Source: Paragordius varius
Taxonomy: Eukaryota; Nematomorpha
Assembly (NCBI GenBank): GCA_964247055.1
Contig: OZ176053.1
Span: 620,001 to 684,000 of the forward strand
Reading direction: 5' to 3'
Length of the DNA: 64,000 bases
Position numbers and translations under genes: made by a program. The notes under the pieces are model-generated. The model saw nothing but the letters and a program-made list of their open reading frames with translations, ran no database searches and was not told the origin of the DNA. Positions within the stretch are counted from its first letter, which is position 1. The number at the start of each line of letters is the position of its first letter. Below, piece by piece: positions 55,401 to 63,625 of the stretch.

Positions 55401-57899
55401 CAGCCGCTTTTTTGGATTAAAAAATTTGATGGGCCATATTCCCAAAATTGCATTATAATTAATAATCATAAGACTGTAAAAACTGATATTTATTTTAACA
55501 ATTTTTGATTTTTTATGTTGCCGAAATTCAGAAGACTTATTCGGAAAAATTATTCAAGAAAATTCGATGAAGAATTTTATAGGGCGGCATGTTGGACACC
55601 CCTAGGCCTGGGTTCGATTTCCAAACAATATTTAATGTATTTTTTTAAAAAAAATAATTTTGTCTACAAATAGTATATTAGATTTAAGCGGAGTTTTATA
55701 TATTTAATAATGTGCTAGTTACGGTAAAAAACTGAAATTTTAGGCACAAAACGTAATATATAAATCAAATATTTTTTTCTAAAACAATCATACTTTTTAT
55801 CATGATTTATTTCAATATGACTCATTGTTTTAATGGCAAATGTGAAATAGAGATATTTATTGCAAACACAATCAATTGTAGCTAAATAGCTTATATAAGA
55901 AATATTACGGTTTTAAAAAGTATGGTTGTCTTTTAGATAGACTATTTCTCTTTATATTTTTACGTTTTGTCCGTATAATTTCAAGTTTTAATGTAATTTT
56001 ATGTTAAATATATATATGCTTATTTTTAGGATTCAAAACGGGAATGGCAGAGGTTTTTGACTGCTGAATAAACAATTCGCATAATATCGGAGAATATTAA
56101 TTTACTTTAATTAGAAATAATCAAAAGTAGTTTTTTATATATAATCTGAAACCAAAATTTTTATAAAACAGTTATTAAACCGTTCTATGTTAAAACTTCT
56201 ACGGTTTAAAACTAGAGTTAGGATTGAAATTATGCGGACAAAAATTTAAAAATATAAAGACAAATATTTTTTTCAAAAGACAATCATACTTTTTAAAACT
56301 TATTTTTTGCTATATAAATACTATTAAATAAAATTGTAAAATATATAATTGATTGTATTGACAATGACATCTCTATTACATACTATGCAATTTTAAACAA
56401 AAAATTTTATTGAAATAAATAAAGTTTACAAAAGTATGATTGTCTTTTGGAAAAAAATATTTGTCCTTATATTTTTACGCTTGTATAATTTCAATATTTA
56501 CTGTGATTTCATCTAAAAAACACATTAAAAAAATATTAAAATATTACAAAGATAGCCGGAATAATTCATAGAATATTTTTACCAAAACAACTGACTTTTA
56601 GTGTAAAAAATCATAAAAATAAAATTTAAAAACTCGAAGGCAAATATTTTTATTAAATTTTAATACAACATATTTTGGGTTGATTAATAGGTTAGAAAGA
56701 TATAAATTGGTAGTAAACTCGGCAACTATATTGCAATCATTTGTAAATGTAAAGATCAAAGGCTGTCTTAGTGAAAAACATATTTGTCTTTTAGTTTAAT
56801 GTTTTGTCTTTATAATTTTAAGTATTACTGCTTATGTGAAAAATCCAAAAAAAAAATTAAAAAACCTTGTAATAAATTGAGTTGCCGTTTTCTAAGAGCA
56901 GATTTTTCAGGAATACTCGATAACTCCAAGTGGCCTAAAGTGCTGGTCAATTCGCCATTTAGCGATCTAGCCATTTTTTTGGAAGGTATCAAATTGGCTT
57001 CATTGATTTTGTAATGTACACCATCATGATATAACATTCCAGTCTTAATTGCATAATTTTTAATATACATAATATAATTTATATAAATATATTCATTAGT
57101 AGCATTGAAAAATTAGAGATAAGTCATAAATATTTTAAATTATTTTAGCAGTTTACGCTCTGGTTACGAATCAATTTTTATATTTCCCGCCCCTCTAAAG
57201 TTATATTTTCTTAACTAGCATTTAAAAATTATATAAATATCTTCAAGTTTAAGGTGCGTGCATTCCAAGTCGAGATTATTGATTCGAATATAATTATTTA
57301 AAATTCCAATAGATATCTTATATCTACCTACCCACAAAAATATTAATATACACGTCTTAATATTCAAAAAAATTCTAAAACCTACCCATTTATCGCTCAC
57401 TAAATTGTGCACCAAAGTACCCAAGTAACGTTCGTTCTCATCATTGGTGGATTGTTGGAAAGCATCATATAAAACAAGGTTTGAATGTGGATCAGCGATA
57501 ATCTGACCATGGCCATCTCTTATGACAAGGGGAGAAGAACGAAGTTTGGTCGATAAAACAGATGTATCTCGAACTGGTTTAATCCGCATATTCCAAATTG
57601 CCTGATCTGGCCCCCCAACCAAACTGATTTTATCATCCCAAGGTGTCTTAAGGTTTGTGCTTTGCGGTACTTTGTGCAAAGAGGAGGTCCATAGTTGAGC
57701 GTATTTAATTGCTTGAAAAATAAAAATATAGATAAATATGTCCTATAAGGTTGTTACATATTTTCAAATTTAAATTTTAGTTTAAGTGTATAATTTCAAT
57801 TTCAAAAATTTGTAAAACAATACCTCTTACACCTCTATGAATGCTTAGAAATGCTAGACATAAGGTTAACACAAATATCTGACTTCTGAAAAGACACAT
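46419..57899 (-). CDS. ADAMTS-like secreted metalloprotease (14 exons, 566 aa)
   Basis: Predicted secreted zinc endopeptidase of the ADAMTS group of metzincins. Joined exons (minus): 57899-57824, 57711-57386, 57043-56866, 55023-54863, 54414-54346, 51942-51819, 51277-51172, 51044-50922, 50216-50096, 48129-47986, 47324-47176, 46708-46654, 46565-46538, 46459-46419. Phases agree throughout (1701 nt, divisible by three). Order: signal peptide (about 1-22), propeptide to ALRKR (residues 183-187, furin-type site), catalytic domain with HEYGHLCNANHD (342-353) and Met-turn YGIMHP (362-367), disintegrin-like cysteines, one TSP1 repeat (GKWGPWATWTECQ). Odd points: Gly of HEXXHXXGXXHD is Asn349; no cysteine is seen in the propeptide; the TSP1 repeat lacks the CSxTCG cysteine; cysteine-rich and spacer regions are absent. 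The last two exons are short and tentative. It runs on the same strand as filamin but is otherwise unrelated. Confidence 0.85.
46538..46565 (-). CDS. ADAMTS-like exon 13: 28-nt microexon (tentative)
   Basis: Encodes DNQYRNDKC plus one base; after exon 12 this reads CPKDNQYRNDKC, resembling the family CP.....FREEQC. Acceptor GCTGCAG|GA, donor AATGCG|GTAATT. Very short, so uncertain. Confidence 0.5.
46654..46708 (-). CDS. ADAMTS-like exon 12: TSP1 end
   Basis: Continues APKNGHCRGRYIRFRLCPK, matching P.NGG.YC.G.R.RYR.CN..CP of the TSP1 repeat. Acceptor TTCTAG|AC, donor CCTAAG|GTATAT. Confidence 0.83.
46790..47091. mobile_element. Family M MITE
   Basis: AGTAAAAATTAAATATATACAG at the left and TTATAATTTCAATTTTTACTG at the right. 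In ADAMTS-like intron 11. Confidence 0.78.
47176..47324 (-). CDS. ADAMTS-like exon 11: disintegrin end and TSP1 repeat
   Basis: Reads TCGFTECQKKSELAQRNNGK then WGPWATWTECQGPDREFGYQ and STTRKCDNPA. WGPWxxWTEC and RxCDNPAP are hallmarks of the ADAMTS TSP1 repeat; the usual CSxTCG second cysteine is replaced by CQGPDREFG. Acceptor GACTTAG|AC, donor CCTGC|GTTAGT. Confidence 0.88.
47702..47945. mobile_element. Family M MITE, degraded
   Basis: Left TGCCGACAAAACGTAAAAACT; right ends TTTATGTTTTACTG. Abuts exon 10 of the ADAMTS-like gene (47986). Confidence 0.6.
47986..48129 (-). CDS. ADAMTS-like exon 10: disintegrin-like region
   Basis: Reads SNCTLVICEKRELIGRSTYI, then KKILIGHPCNENGSLATADT. Cys spacing C...LVIC......P.. 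HPC matches the C..LWC.......DGTPC pattern of the family. Acceptor ATCTAG|TC, donor GGCTAT|GTAAAC. Confidence 0.8.
48142..48515. mobile_element. Two overlapping family M MITE pieces
   Basis: A left half starts at 48142 (AGTAAAAATTGCATTTATAC), another at 48288 (CGGACAAAACG), followed by the inner palindrome to about 48515. Starts 13 bp from exon 10's acceptor. Confidence 0.6.
48753..49045. mobile_element. Family M MITE
   Basis: TGTAAAAATTGTAAGTATACGG at the left, GTCCGTATAATTTCAGTTTT at the right. Confidence 0.78.
49050..50095. other. ADAMTS-like intron 9, distal part
   Basis: AT-rich. 49430-49740 resembles, in inverse orientation, unit segments near 19620-19900 (GCCTTTTAGGC-like, GGCGAAAAAGTTTAAAAAT-like stretches), suggesting another dispersed repeat whose ends I could not fix. 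Confidence 0.4.
50096..50216 (-). CDS. ADAMTS-like exon 9: catalytic to disintegrin-like junction
   Basis: Reads SQQASCLAENKPQKYQSITD, then FTENFCEKYPGFTYLPYQ. The first Cys matches ...CL.D.P of ADAMTS catalytic ends, and FCEKYPG resembles QC...FG of the disintegrin-like start. Acceptor GTATAG|TA, donor TATCAG|GTTAGC. Confidence 0.78.
50233..50416. mobile_element. Family M MITE, truncated
   Basis: Starts CAGTAAAAATACACAATTATA 17 bp upstream of ADAMTS-like exon 9; the right arm is mostly lost. Confidence 0.65.
50922..51044 (-). CDS. ADAMTS-like exon 8: third zinc ligand and Met-turn
   Basis: Completes the site as L-CNANHDERENCGASYGIMHP. His352 is the third zinc ligand, followed by Asp353; Met365 is the metzincin Met-turn. 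Then LRWSACSVKNISLALA. Acceptor AATAAG|AT, donor TTGGC|GTTATA. Asn349 replaces the usual Gly. Confidence 0.87.
51172..51277 (-). CDS. ADAMTS-like exon 7: zinc-binding helix
   Basis: Reads GYAFINGICTKEQSCMFLSD, then MLTGVSMAHEYGHL. Equivalent to the family G.A...G.C....SC.........AHE.GH. His342, Glu343 and His346 are in place. Acceptor TATTTAG|GA, donor GACATTT|GTAATT, splitting the codon after His346. Confidence 0.88.
51295..51475. repeat. ~24-bp minisatellite, same motif, second locus
   Basis: Five to six units of CAATCAAACGCAACATTTTA followed by an inverted unit (AAAATGTTGCTTTT). Begins 17 bp from ADAMTS-like exon 7. Confidence 0.82.
51496..51779. mobile_element. Family M MITE, diverged
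   Basis: TATACAGACAAAATGTAAAAA at the left; TAATGTCTACATAATTTGAAT at the right. In ADAMTS-like intron 6. Confidence 0.65.
51819..51942 (-). CDS. ADAMTS-like exon 6: catalytic domain
   Basis: Reads SANVYSNKEQMKYFCKLVNT, then GSEDLSLYLGDAWKRGTSTI. Corresponds to the segment with one conserved Cys (in the family ..L..FC.WQ..) and the strand leading to the active site. Acceptor TATCTAG|TC, donor CCATTG|GTTAAT. Confidence 0.75.
51960..52170. mobile_element. Palindromic MITE, third family, diverged
   Basis: Contains TTATTCAACATTATGTTGTTTT and ends AACTATTAAAATACTACTG; the left arm is degraded. Follows ADAMTS-like exon 6 upstream. Confidence 0.55.
52415..52697. mobile_element. Family M MITE
   Basis: CAATAAAAATTGAAATTATAC at the left, CCGTGTAATTTCAGTTTTTACTG at the right, TA flank at the left. 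Confidence 0.8.
52944..53208. mobile_element. Family M MITE, diverged
   Basis: CAGTAAATGAAATTATACAGA at the left, CTTTTGTCTGTATAAATCC at the right. Confidence 0.68.
53326..53626. mobile_element. hAT MITE, GCGGGCC family (301 bp)
   Basis: Ends CAGGAGTGTCAAACACATA and CGTGTTGAAACCTCTG; perfect 8-bp duplication TTGTAAAC at 53318-53325 and 53627-53634. Lies in the intron between ADAMTS-like exons 5 and 6. Confidence 0.85.
53802..54024. mobile_element. hAT MITE, GCGGGCC family
   Basis: Ends AGGGGTCTCCAACACGCGGC and TTGTGTTGGAACTCCTG are inverted; the 8-bp flanks match only loosely. Same family as 53326-53626. Confidence 0.65.
54080..54265. mobile_element. Family M MITE, partial
   Basis: The right end GTTCGTATAATCTCATTATTTACTG is clear; the left arm (GACAGACAAAATTTT) is short. 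It follows the hAT MITE at 53802-54024. Confidence 0.6.
54346..54414 (-). CDS. ADAMTS-like exon 5: catalytic domain (23 codons)
   Basis: Reads ANAILQDKSMIPMWAIVYAG then KQK. Small phase 0-0 exon; acceptor TATTTAG|GC, donor CAGAAG|GTAACA. No family motif by itself; supported by phase with both neighbours. Confidence 0.65.
54425..54800. repeat. TTCACCC-arm MITE relative
   Basis: Tandem CAAATTCACCCTCAAACATTT-like units at the left and GTTCAAGGGTGAATTCAAGG at the right. Lies directly upstream of ADAMTS-like exon 5. Confidence 0.6.
54863..55023 (-). CDS. ADAMTS-like exon 4: start of catalytic domain
   Basis: Reads EYMTLHGKKNHINLANHKQA, then YNNATAYIASVKVHEGDSDL and TELQIMIIFRV. Position and hydrophobic pattern match the first helix and strand of the reprolysin fold. 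Acceptor TTATTAG|AG, donor CGCGTG|GTATCT. Confidence 0.75.
55052..55350. mobile_element. Family M MITE
   Basis: TAAATTGAAATTCAACGGAC at the left and GTCCGTATAATTTCAGTTCTTACTG at the right, just upstream of ADAMTS-like exon 4. Confidence 0.78.
55373..55610. mobile_element. hAT MITE, GCGGGCC family
   Basis: Ends CAGGCCCTGTCCAACACAT and ATGTTGGACACCCCTAGGCCTG. Flanks GGTTATGA and GGTTCGAT are only partly alike. Confidence 0.6.
55722..55994. mobile_element. Family M MITE
   Basis: CGGTAAAAAACTGAAATTTT at the left, GTCCGTATAATTTCAAGTTTT at the right. Confidence 0.76.
56215..56503. mobile_element. Family M MITE
   Basis: AGTTAGGATTGAAATTATGCG at the left; TTGTATAATTTCAATATTTACTG at the right. Confidence 0.75.
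56598..56830. mobile_element. Family M MITE, old copy beside exon 3
   Basis: Faint left arm (AGTGTAAAAAATCATAAAAAT); the right arm ends GTCTTTATAATTTTAAGTATTACTG, 36 bp from ADAMTS-like exon 3. Confidence 0.55.
56866..57043 (-). CDS. ADAMTS-like exon 3: propeptide end with furin-type site
   Basis: Reads TGMLYHDGVHYKINEANLIP, then LELSSIPEKSALRKRQLNLL. ALRKR|Q fits proprotein-convertase cleavage (RXKR-like). Acceptor ATTAAG|AC, donor TACAAG|GTTTTT. A degraded family M MITE ends about 35 bp away in the downstream intron. Confidence 0.82.
57386..57711 (-). CDS. ADAMTS-like exon 2: propeptide
   Basis: Reads AIKYAQLWTSSLHKVPQSTN at its start and NLVLYDAFQQSTNDENERYL near its end; it closes at NLVSDKW. 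Acceptor TTTCAAG|CA, donor AAATGG|GTAGGT. It contains no cysteine, so the usual cysteine-switch residue is absent here. Assigned to the propeptide by position between the signal peptide and the RKR site. Confidence 0.8.
57824..57899 (-). CDS. ADAMTS-like exon 1: signal peptide
   Basis: Reads MCLFRSQIFVLTLCLAFLSI then HRGVR. A hydrophobic core after Arg5 fits a signal peptide cleaved near residue 22-25. Donor TAAGAG|GTATTG (phase 1). Confidence 0.8.
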
Positions 57900-58468
57900 C
57901 GTGGCAAAAAAAAATTTGAAGAAAAAAATTATATATAAAATTTTTTTATAAGCTTCAAATTCTTATGCCCTTGGAATGGCTCATCAAATTTATTAGCTGT
58001 ATAATGTGTGTGAAGCTGTTCCTACTATGATATGACCTCCATAATATTGTATTATCAGAAATCATTATTATAATTTTTCAAAGATTTTGGAGTTATAAAA
58101 TTATAAAATTCTTAGCGGAGGCAATTTCGCCATTTGTTTAAATAATAATAAGTGTGCGTGGTAATGACTAGTTAGTTAATAATCATTTGCATAAAACTAG
58201 AGATGCCTATGGATAATTGGGTAACGAGGTTATCATTTTTTGGTAAAAATATGCACCTGCATATTGCATCCCTAACTTATATATATGATTGAATAATATA
58301 TATATAAAATGAAAAGGTCCACACTTAGGTGTCGTTTTGTGAACGCACCCACCTGTTACAATAAACTTTAATAATTACAAAAAATAAATGACACCCCATC
58401 TTATGTGTACAAAACTGAATATAATGAAAACAGTTGTATATATAAATATGTTTTTTGTAACTGAAAAA
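57900..58468. other. 5' flank of the ADAMTS-like gene
   Basis: AT-rich single-copy-looking sequence upstream of the start codon at 57899. The promoter must lie here, but no element can be named. Confidence 0.35.
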
Positions 58469-59478
58469 CACTGGACAACAGATTTTTCTGCCACTCGAGT
58501 TTTTTGTAGTTTTCTCATATTTAGTATCATTTTTACAGTAAATCTGAAATAAAAATTATAACTCTACGTAAAAATTTTGAATAATTTGATTTTTTTGATT
58601 ATGCGCCCTCTTTATCAAAATTTTACTAAAAAATGTTTTTCTTTGAAAATATTGGACACAGAGCGACAAACGCGCGAAGCGAGAGCATTTTTTTCAATTA
58701 ATATATTTTAAAAACTAATGGATGAAAATAGTTCAAATGTCTAGATGGTGATGAATGTTCAAAAAAGATAACACAAGAAAGTTTTTTTGATTAAAATATT
58801 TTTTTATTGCTTTTTATTCACTCAAAACAGCCAATTTTAAGTTTTTTGTTTTTGTTAAAATGACCATCTCATCAATGTTAATTAATTTTCATTGAGGCTG
58901 AAAATTTCGAAATTTTAAAGATAAAAACAAAGTTAAAGGTATTTTTCATCTTTTATAACCATTATGTAATAAATATACAGTTATAACTATGCATTTTAGT
59001 ATGCACTTGGTAAAATATTTATGATAATAATAATTTTTATTAAAAAAGCAAACCAAAAGCTTTACTTTTTTTATAAATTAAATACTAATATAACCCTAAT
59101 AATTTTAAAATAATTAAAATGTCAAATTAGTTTGTCTGTGAAAATTTTTTACATAAGGGTTGAAAATTTCGATCATATAAGCCCAAATAACTTATAGATC
59201 CGATTGATATAAATGACTTACTACCATTTGAAAAATACAGTTTTTCACGCTCTTTCAAAGATTATAAAATACATGGCTTCATATCTGAAACTTTTAATTT
59301 TCAAAATTTCGAGTTTAATGTTAAATTAAGGCCAAAAATAATCGATAAACTCTAATATAAAAAATTCTTATGTGTCAGACCAATTTTCTTAACAAATAGA
59401 CTAATTATGTATTTAATGAAATAAATTTTAAATTTACAAGAATGGCAGTTAAAAAAAGTCAAAATTTGTTGTCTAGTG
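58469..59478. mobile_element. CACTA-like MITE, independent inverted copy
   Basis: Reverse complement of the copy in units B and C; begins CACTGGACAACAGATTTTTC and ends AAAATTTGTTGTCTAGTG, flanked by AAA on both sides. This separate location supports the ends as true element termini. Confidence 0.68.
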
Positions 59479-59704
59479 AAATAGAGTAACACCAGATATG
59501 ACGCCTTTTTTAATAAAAAAAAGATAAAAACTAACTTGCGAACGTTCATTTATATTGACGGTTTCTTATATAAGAACCGTATATTTATCAGTATGCTAAA
59601 GCGGGCAGAACTGCATTCATTATTTAACACATTCTAAATTAATTTTGAAATATAACTTAAAAACCCAGCCAAATTTTGTAATAAAATAAAATGCAAAAAG
59701 CTAA

Positions 59705-60727
59705 CACAGTGTGCAACAAAAATTTTTAAGTAAATACTTTTTTCATGATATAGCTTATAACCAGCGAATTGATTTGCCGCAAAAATTATTACGACCTAGT
59801 TTTTGAAATATTTAGAGAAAATCGTAATCGGTCAAAAAGTTAAAATTAAGGGTAATTAAGGATAATAAAACATAATGATAAAACTTAAGATATTATGATT
59901 TACATTTTATCGGATATATACAATTTATAGATAGCCTCAAATCATATAATAAAAAATTATAAAACATCGTGTATATGCAATATATAAAATACATAAAAAA
60001 ATTTTATGAAACTAAATCGAAATAATTTTTTTTTAATTATTTACTAACTAAACTCATTTAATCATAACATTCAATTTATAAAAAAAATTATATAAATGTA
60101 ACTAAATATTGTTTTTTCCTTTTCTGTATCTGGTTTATAACTGTTTAATAAATTTACTGTTTAGTATAGGAATCCTACATGATCAGGAGTTAATAAAGTA
60201 CATAAATATATGCAAACTAAAATTTAAAAGTGGAATATCAACCATAAATCAGTACTCATTCCTGTATGTATTTTAACACAAATTTATATTTTATACTGGG
60301 CTGTACGAATTAGTTCCACTACTTTAATATTATTTTGTATAAATTTATTTATAATTCCCGCATCATAAACCAATGACAAAAAATGAAAATATTAAAAACA
60401 ATATTTTATAGTTTTAGTTTGATATAAAAGTTTTATACTGTATAAAATATAAATTTTAAGATTTTTATAGTGAGTTTAACTAGTATTAAAAAAAATTATT
60501 TTGATTAGAAAAATTGCGTAAAAGTAAGTTAAAAAAACACGATTTTTTGATTTAAGTTTTTAAAAAACCCTTATACGATTTTCGGTTATTTATAAATTGT
60601 AAATATCCGATATAACAAATCTTAATCTCTCAAGTTTTATTAATATTGAATATCCCTAATTATCCTTAATTTTCAATTTTTTCCCAATTGCGATTTCTCT
60701 CAATATTTCAAAAACTAGGTCGAAATA
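59705..60727. mobile_element. Snapback MITE, third and most diverged copy
   Basis: Starts CACAGTGTGCAACAAAAATT, contains GCTTATAACCAGCGAATTGA and ends near TTTCAAAAACTAGGTCG without the last ~100 bp of the arm. Many differences: the oldest of the three copies. Confidence 0.8.
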
Positions 60728-60814
60728 TTTAAATTGCAGAAATCACTGCAAAATTGAATGATTAAATACATAAGAGCCATCCCTTTGAATAAATTATATT
60801 AAGTATGGAGAATT

Positions 60815-61090
60815 ACTGTAAATATTGAAATTATACGGACAAAGCGTAAAAACATAAGGACATATATTTTTTTCATGAAGACAATACTTTTGTAAACTTG
60901 TATATCAATAAAACTCATGTTTAAATTTGCATAGTATAAAATTGAGATGTCATTGGTAATATAATCAATTATATATTTTACAATTTAAATTTAATAGAAT
61001 TAATATAGCAAAAAATAAGTTTTAATAATATGATTGTCTTTTGAAAAAAAGATATTTTTCTTTTATTACGTTTGTCCGTCTGTAAGTTTT
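60815..61090. mobile_element. Family M MITE
   Basis: ACTGTAAATATTGAAATTATACGG at the left (first 20 bases diagnostic); CGTTTGTCCGTCTGTAAGTTT at the right. Confidence 0.7.
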
Positions 61091-61965
61091 AGGGGTGTTT
61101 TTCACATTGTTGTTAACAATTTAGAAATTTTTATATGAACACTATTTAATTTTGAAATGTTGATAGATACATGCAAAATTCGCTTTTGGTCTAAGTGAGA
61201 AATTGTTTTCATTATTATCTTGAATCCACCTACGTATTCAAAGTTTTGTCTATAAATAACATCCGTCATCCTTCATCTACCTCGTTCTTAATTTAAAACA
61301 TTTAATCTAAATCGTGTCCATGATCCACCCTCGGGTTTTAAACTCTTTTTTTTGTAATTAATAGCGTTTTAAAAATCGCTAATATTTTGTGTATAATAAC
61401 TCAAATATCCTTTGCACAAGCATGTTAGACACAACTATTAAATGCATTCAGGAGTATATTTATCTAGCGCCTTACCCGGGCTCTTTTCTATGTGCTTCCC
61501 GACGTTTGAATGCTCTCGTTTTTTAATCAGGATAGATTCTCCTGTCTTAATTACAGTCATCTTATAGCCTATTGCTAACACATGCAACTCGCCGAATACC
61601 AAAAAATATAATTTTTCCTATATCCACATAGGATACATATTTGGTAAGCACGATTTTGATTTTGCAGGGATTTATTACTAATAATCATATTGATTAGGGG
61701 TCCTATATTTCTTGCATTGTGCCTACCGCCATTTTAATCCCTACTTGTATTAATGTTTTCTGCATTCACCATATCAGATCACGACATCATCATTTAAACT
61801 ATAAAATTACACAAATCATTTGATTTCATTTATTATTGTGGTATATATCACTCTCAGGTTTTTGAAAAATTATCGACCAAATGTTGGGTTTTATGACATT
61901 AAATTTACCATCACTACCTTTTTTTGTGCGGTCCTCGATGAATAAAAAAACTATACAAAACTTAC
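61091..61965. other. Intergenic, less AT-rich block
   Basis: About 61250-61800 has visibly more G+C than its surroundings, with no open frame longer than a few dozen codons and no recognised similarity. Possibly a decayed element. Confidence 0.3.
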
Positions 61966-62100
61966 AGTAAAAAATGAAATTATACGGATTTAAATGCAAT
62001 TAATAATATTTTTCCTATGAGATATTATTTTTTAAGTCGTGGATCGCTTTTTCATATATAAAACATTAATTGTTCTATAAAGAGTAAAATATGTTTTTTA
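61966..62100. mobile_element. Family M MITE, left fragment
   Basis: CAGTAAAAAATGAAATTATACG at the left; the rest has decayed. Confidence 0.55.
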
Positions 62101-62316
62101 GCCCATAATTTTTTACCCACATCTTATTTTCCAGGAAATAAAGTACTAACGAAAAGGCTGTTTTGGCAAATAGCTATAATTGATTAAATAAACAGTGTTA
62201 TATTGTAACTATTGTCAACGAGAAAGAATATTGTATGTTAAAATAATGATAATAATTAGTCCCTTGTAAATTTTTTAACATTAACAATATCCAAAATTTT
62301 TGATATATGGTAGTAT

Positions 62317-63269
62317 CAGGGCCTGGAACCGGTTCAAAAAAAGTTGAACCAGAACCGGGTCTGTTCTTGAACAAGTGAAACCGGAAACGCGTTGGTTCTG
62401 AAGTATTTAAAAATAAAACCTGGTGTTTCCTGAAATTTTGGAACAGAAACAGGGCTGGTTCCTGAACAAATGGAACCGGAACCGCGTTGGTTTGTTAAAA
62501 ATTAGCGGTTCCGGAACCGGTTCTTTACATTTAGAACCGGTTCCATTTTCGGTTCCTGACTTTTGATTGTATGATTTACAAAATAATTATTATAATAATA
62601 CAAACAACCAAAATATCAACATTTATAAATCTAACAATTTTTATAAATTGCCAATTGTATACTGATGAAAAAAAATAGTGTAGCATTGAAACAAATTATA
62701 AAAATATAATAGGAAAATGTATAAGAAAGGTATAAAATGAGTAAATTAAGTATGGCATTTAAAAAGTCTTTATTTAACTTTAAAAAATTATAGGACCAAG
62801 CAATTCGCTGGTCAAACTGCTCTCATGTCTAAATTAAAAAAAGGGTGAAAAACTCTTTCAACGGAGACCTATGTATACGAATATATGTATTATAAATTAA
62901 CTCGAGTTCTATTAGTTTTTTTAAAACAGTTGAATCGCCGAAAATTTAGAGAGTATCACTAATATAATATAAGGCGCTTAGTTTAAGGTTTAAAGTTTGA
63001 CGTATGTAATATATACTGGTACAATCAAGTTTAAAAAATAAAATAAAATTTTTATTATAAAAATCATATGGAAACCAGTAATTAAGGGGGTGGAACCGGA
63101 ACCGGGTTGGTTCCTAAAAATTTATAGATAGAATCAAAATGGTTCCTGAAATTTTGGAATCGGTACCGGGGTGTTTTCGGAGAAGTGGAACCGGAACCGC
63201 GTTGGTTCCATCCCAATGGAACCGGTTCTTGTTAAAATCCCAGGAACCGGGTTTCGGTTCCAAGGCCTG
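62317..63269. mobile_element. hAT-type non-autonomous element rich in GGAACCGG
   Basis: Ends CAGGGCCTGGAACCGG and GGTTCCAAGGCCTG are inverted, and a perfect 8-bp duplication GGTAGTAT flanks it (62309-62316 and 63270-63277), as hAT elements make. The interior has two clusters of (G)GAACCGG-type repeats separated by AT-rich DNA; no transposase frame. Confidence 0.82.
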
Positions 63270-63484
63270 GGTAGTATTTTTTTCAACGGTTGGACTGCAA
63301 ACAAAAGAAAATAATAATGAAAAAATACAATACATGAAAAAATAGTTTGTAAATTTTTTTTGTCTTATATTTTTAATTGTAATAATAATACCCATGTGTT
63401 TACCTGCTGTATTAGACAAAAATACGGCCCGCTGAGCCATTTGTGTAGGGCCCATGGATAAAAACAATCATGGTGGTTTAAAAA

Positions 63485-63625
63485 CACGGCTTCAACCGAG
63501 TCGAAAAAAGCAGGTCGGAACCGGGGTGGTTTTTAAACGGCTGAAACCGGAACCGGGTTGGTTCCTTGAAAATATAACGGTTTAAGAACCCGTTTCTTAC
63601 ATTTAAAAGCGGTTCAATTTGTTTT
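63485..63625. repeat. GGAACCGG-repeat fragment
   Basis: Shares GGTCGGAACCGGGGTGG and GAAACCGGAACCGGGTTGGT with the hAT-type element at 62317-63269; ends not visible. Confidence 0.6.

Noticed and set aside
57215-57385. Continuation of the exon 2 frame (VGFRIFLNIKTC onward)
   Set aside because: It runs past a good donor (GG|GTAGGT) into AT-rich intron; exon 3 joins in phase at that donor.
62317-63625. Regular GGAACCGG motifs as a CRISPR-like or operator array
   Set aside because: Spacing is irregular, the context is eukaryotic, and transposon ends with an 8-bp duplication explain it.
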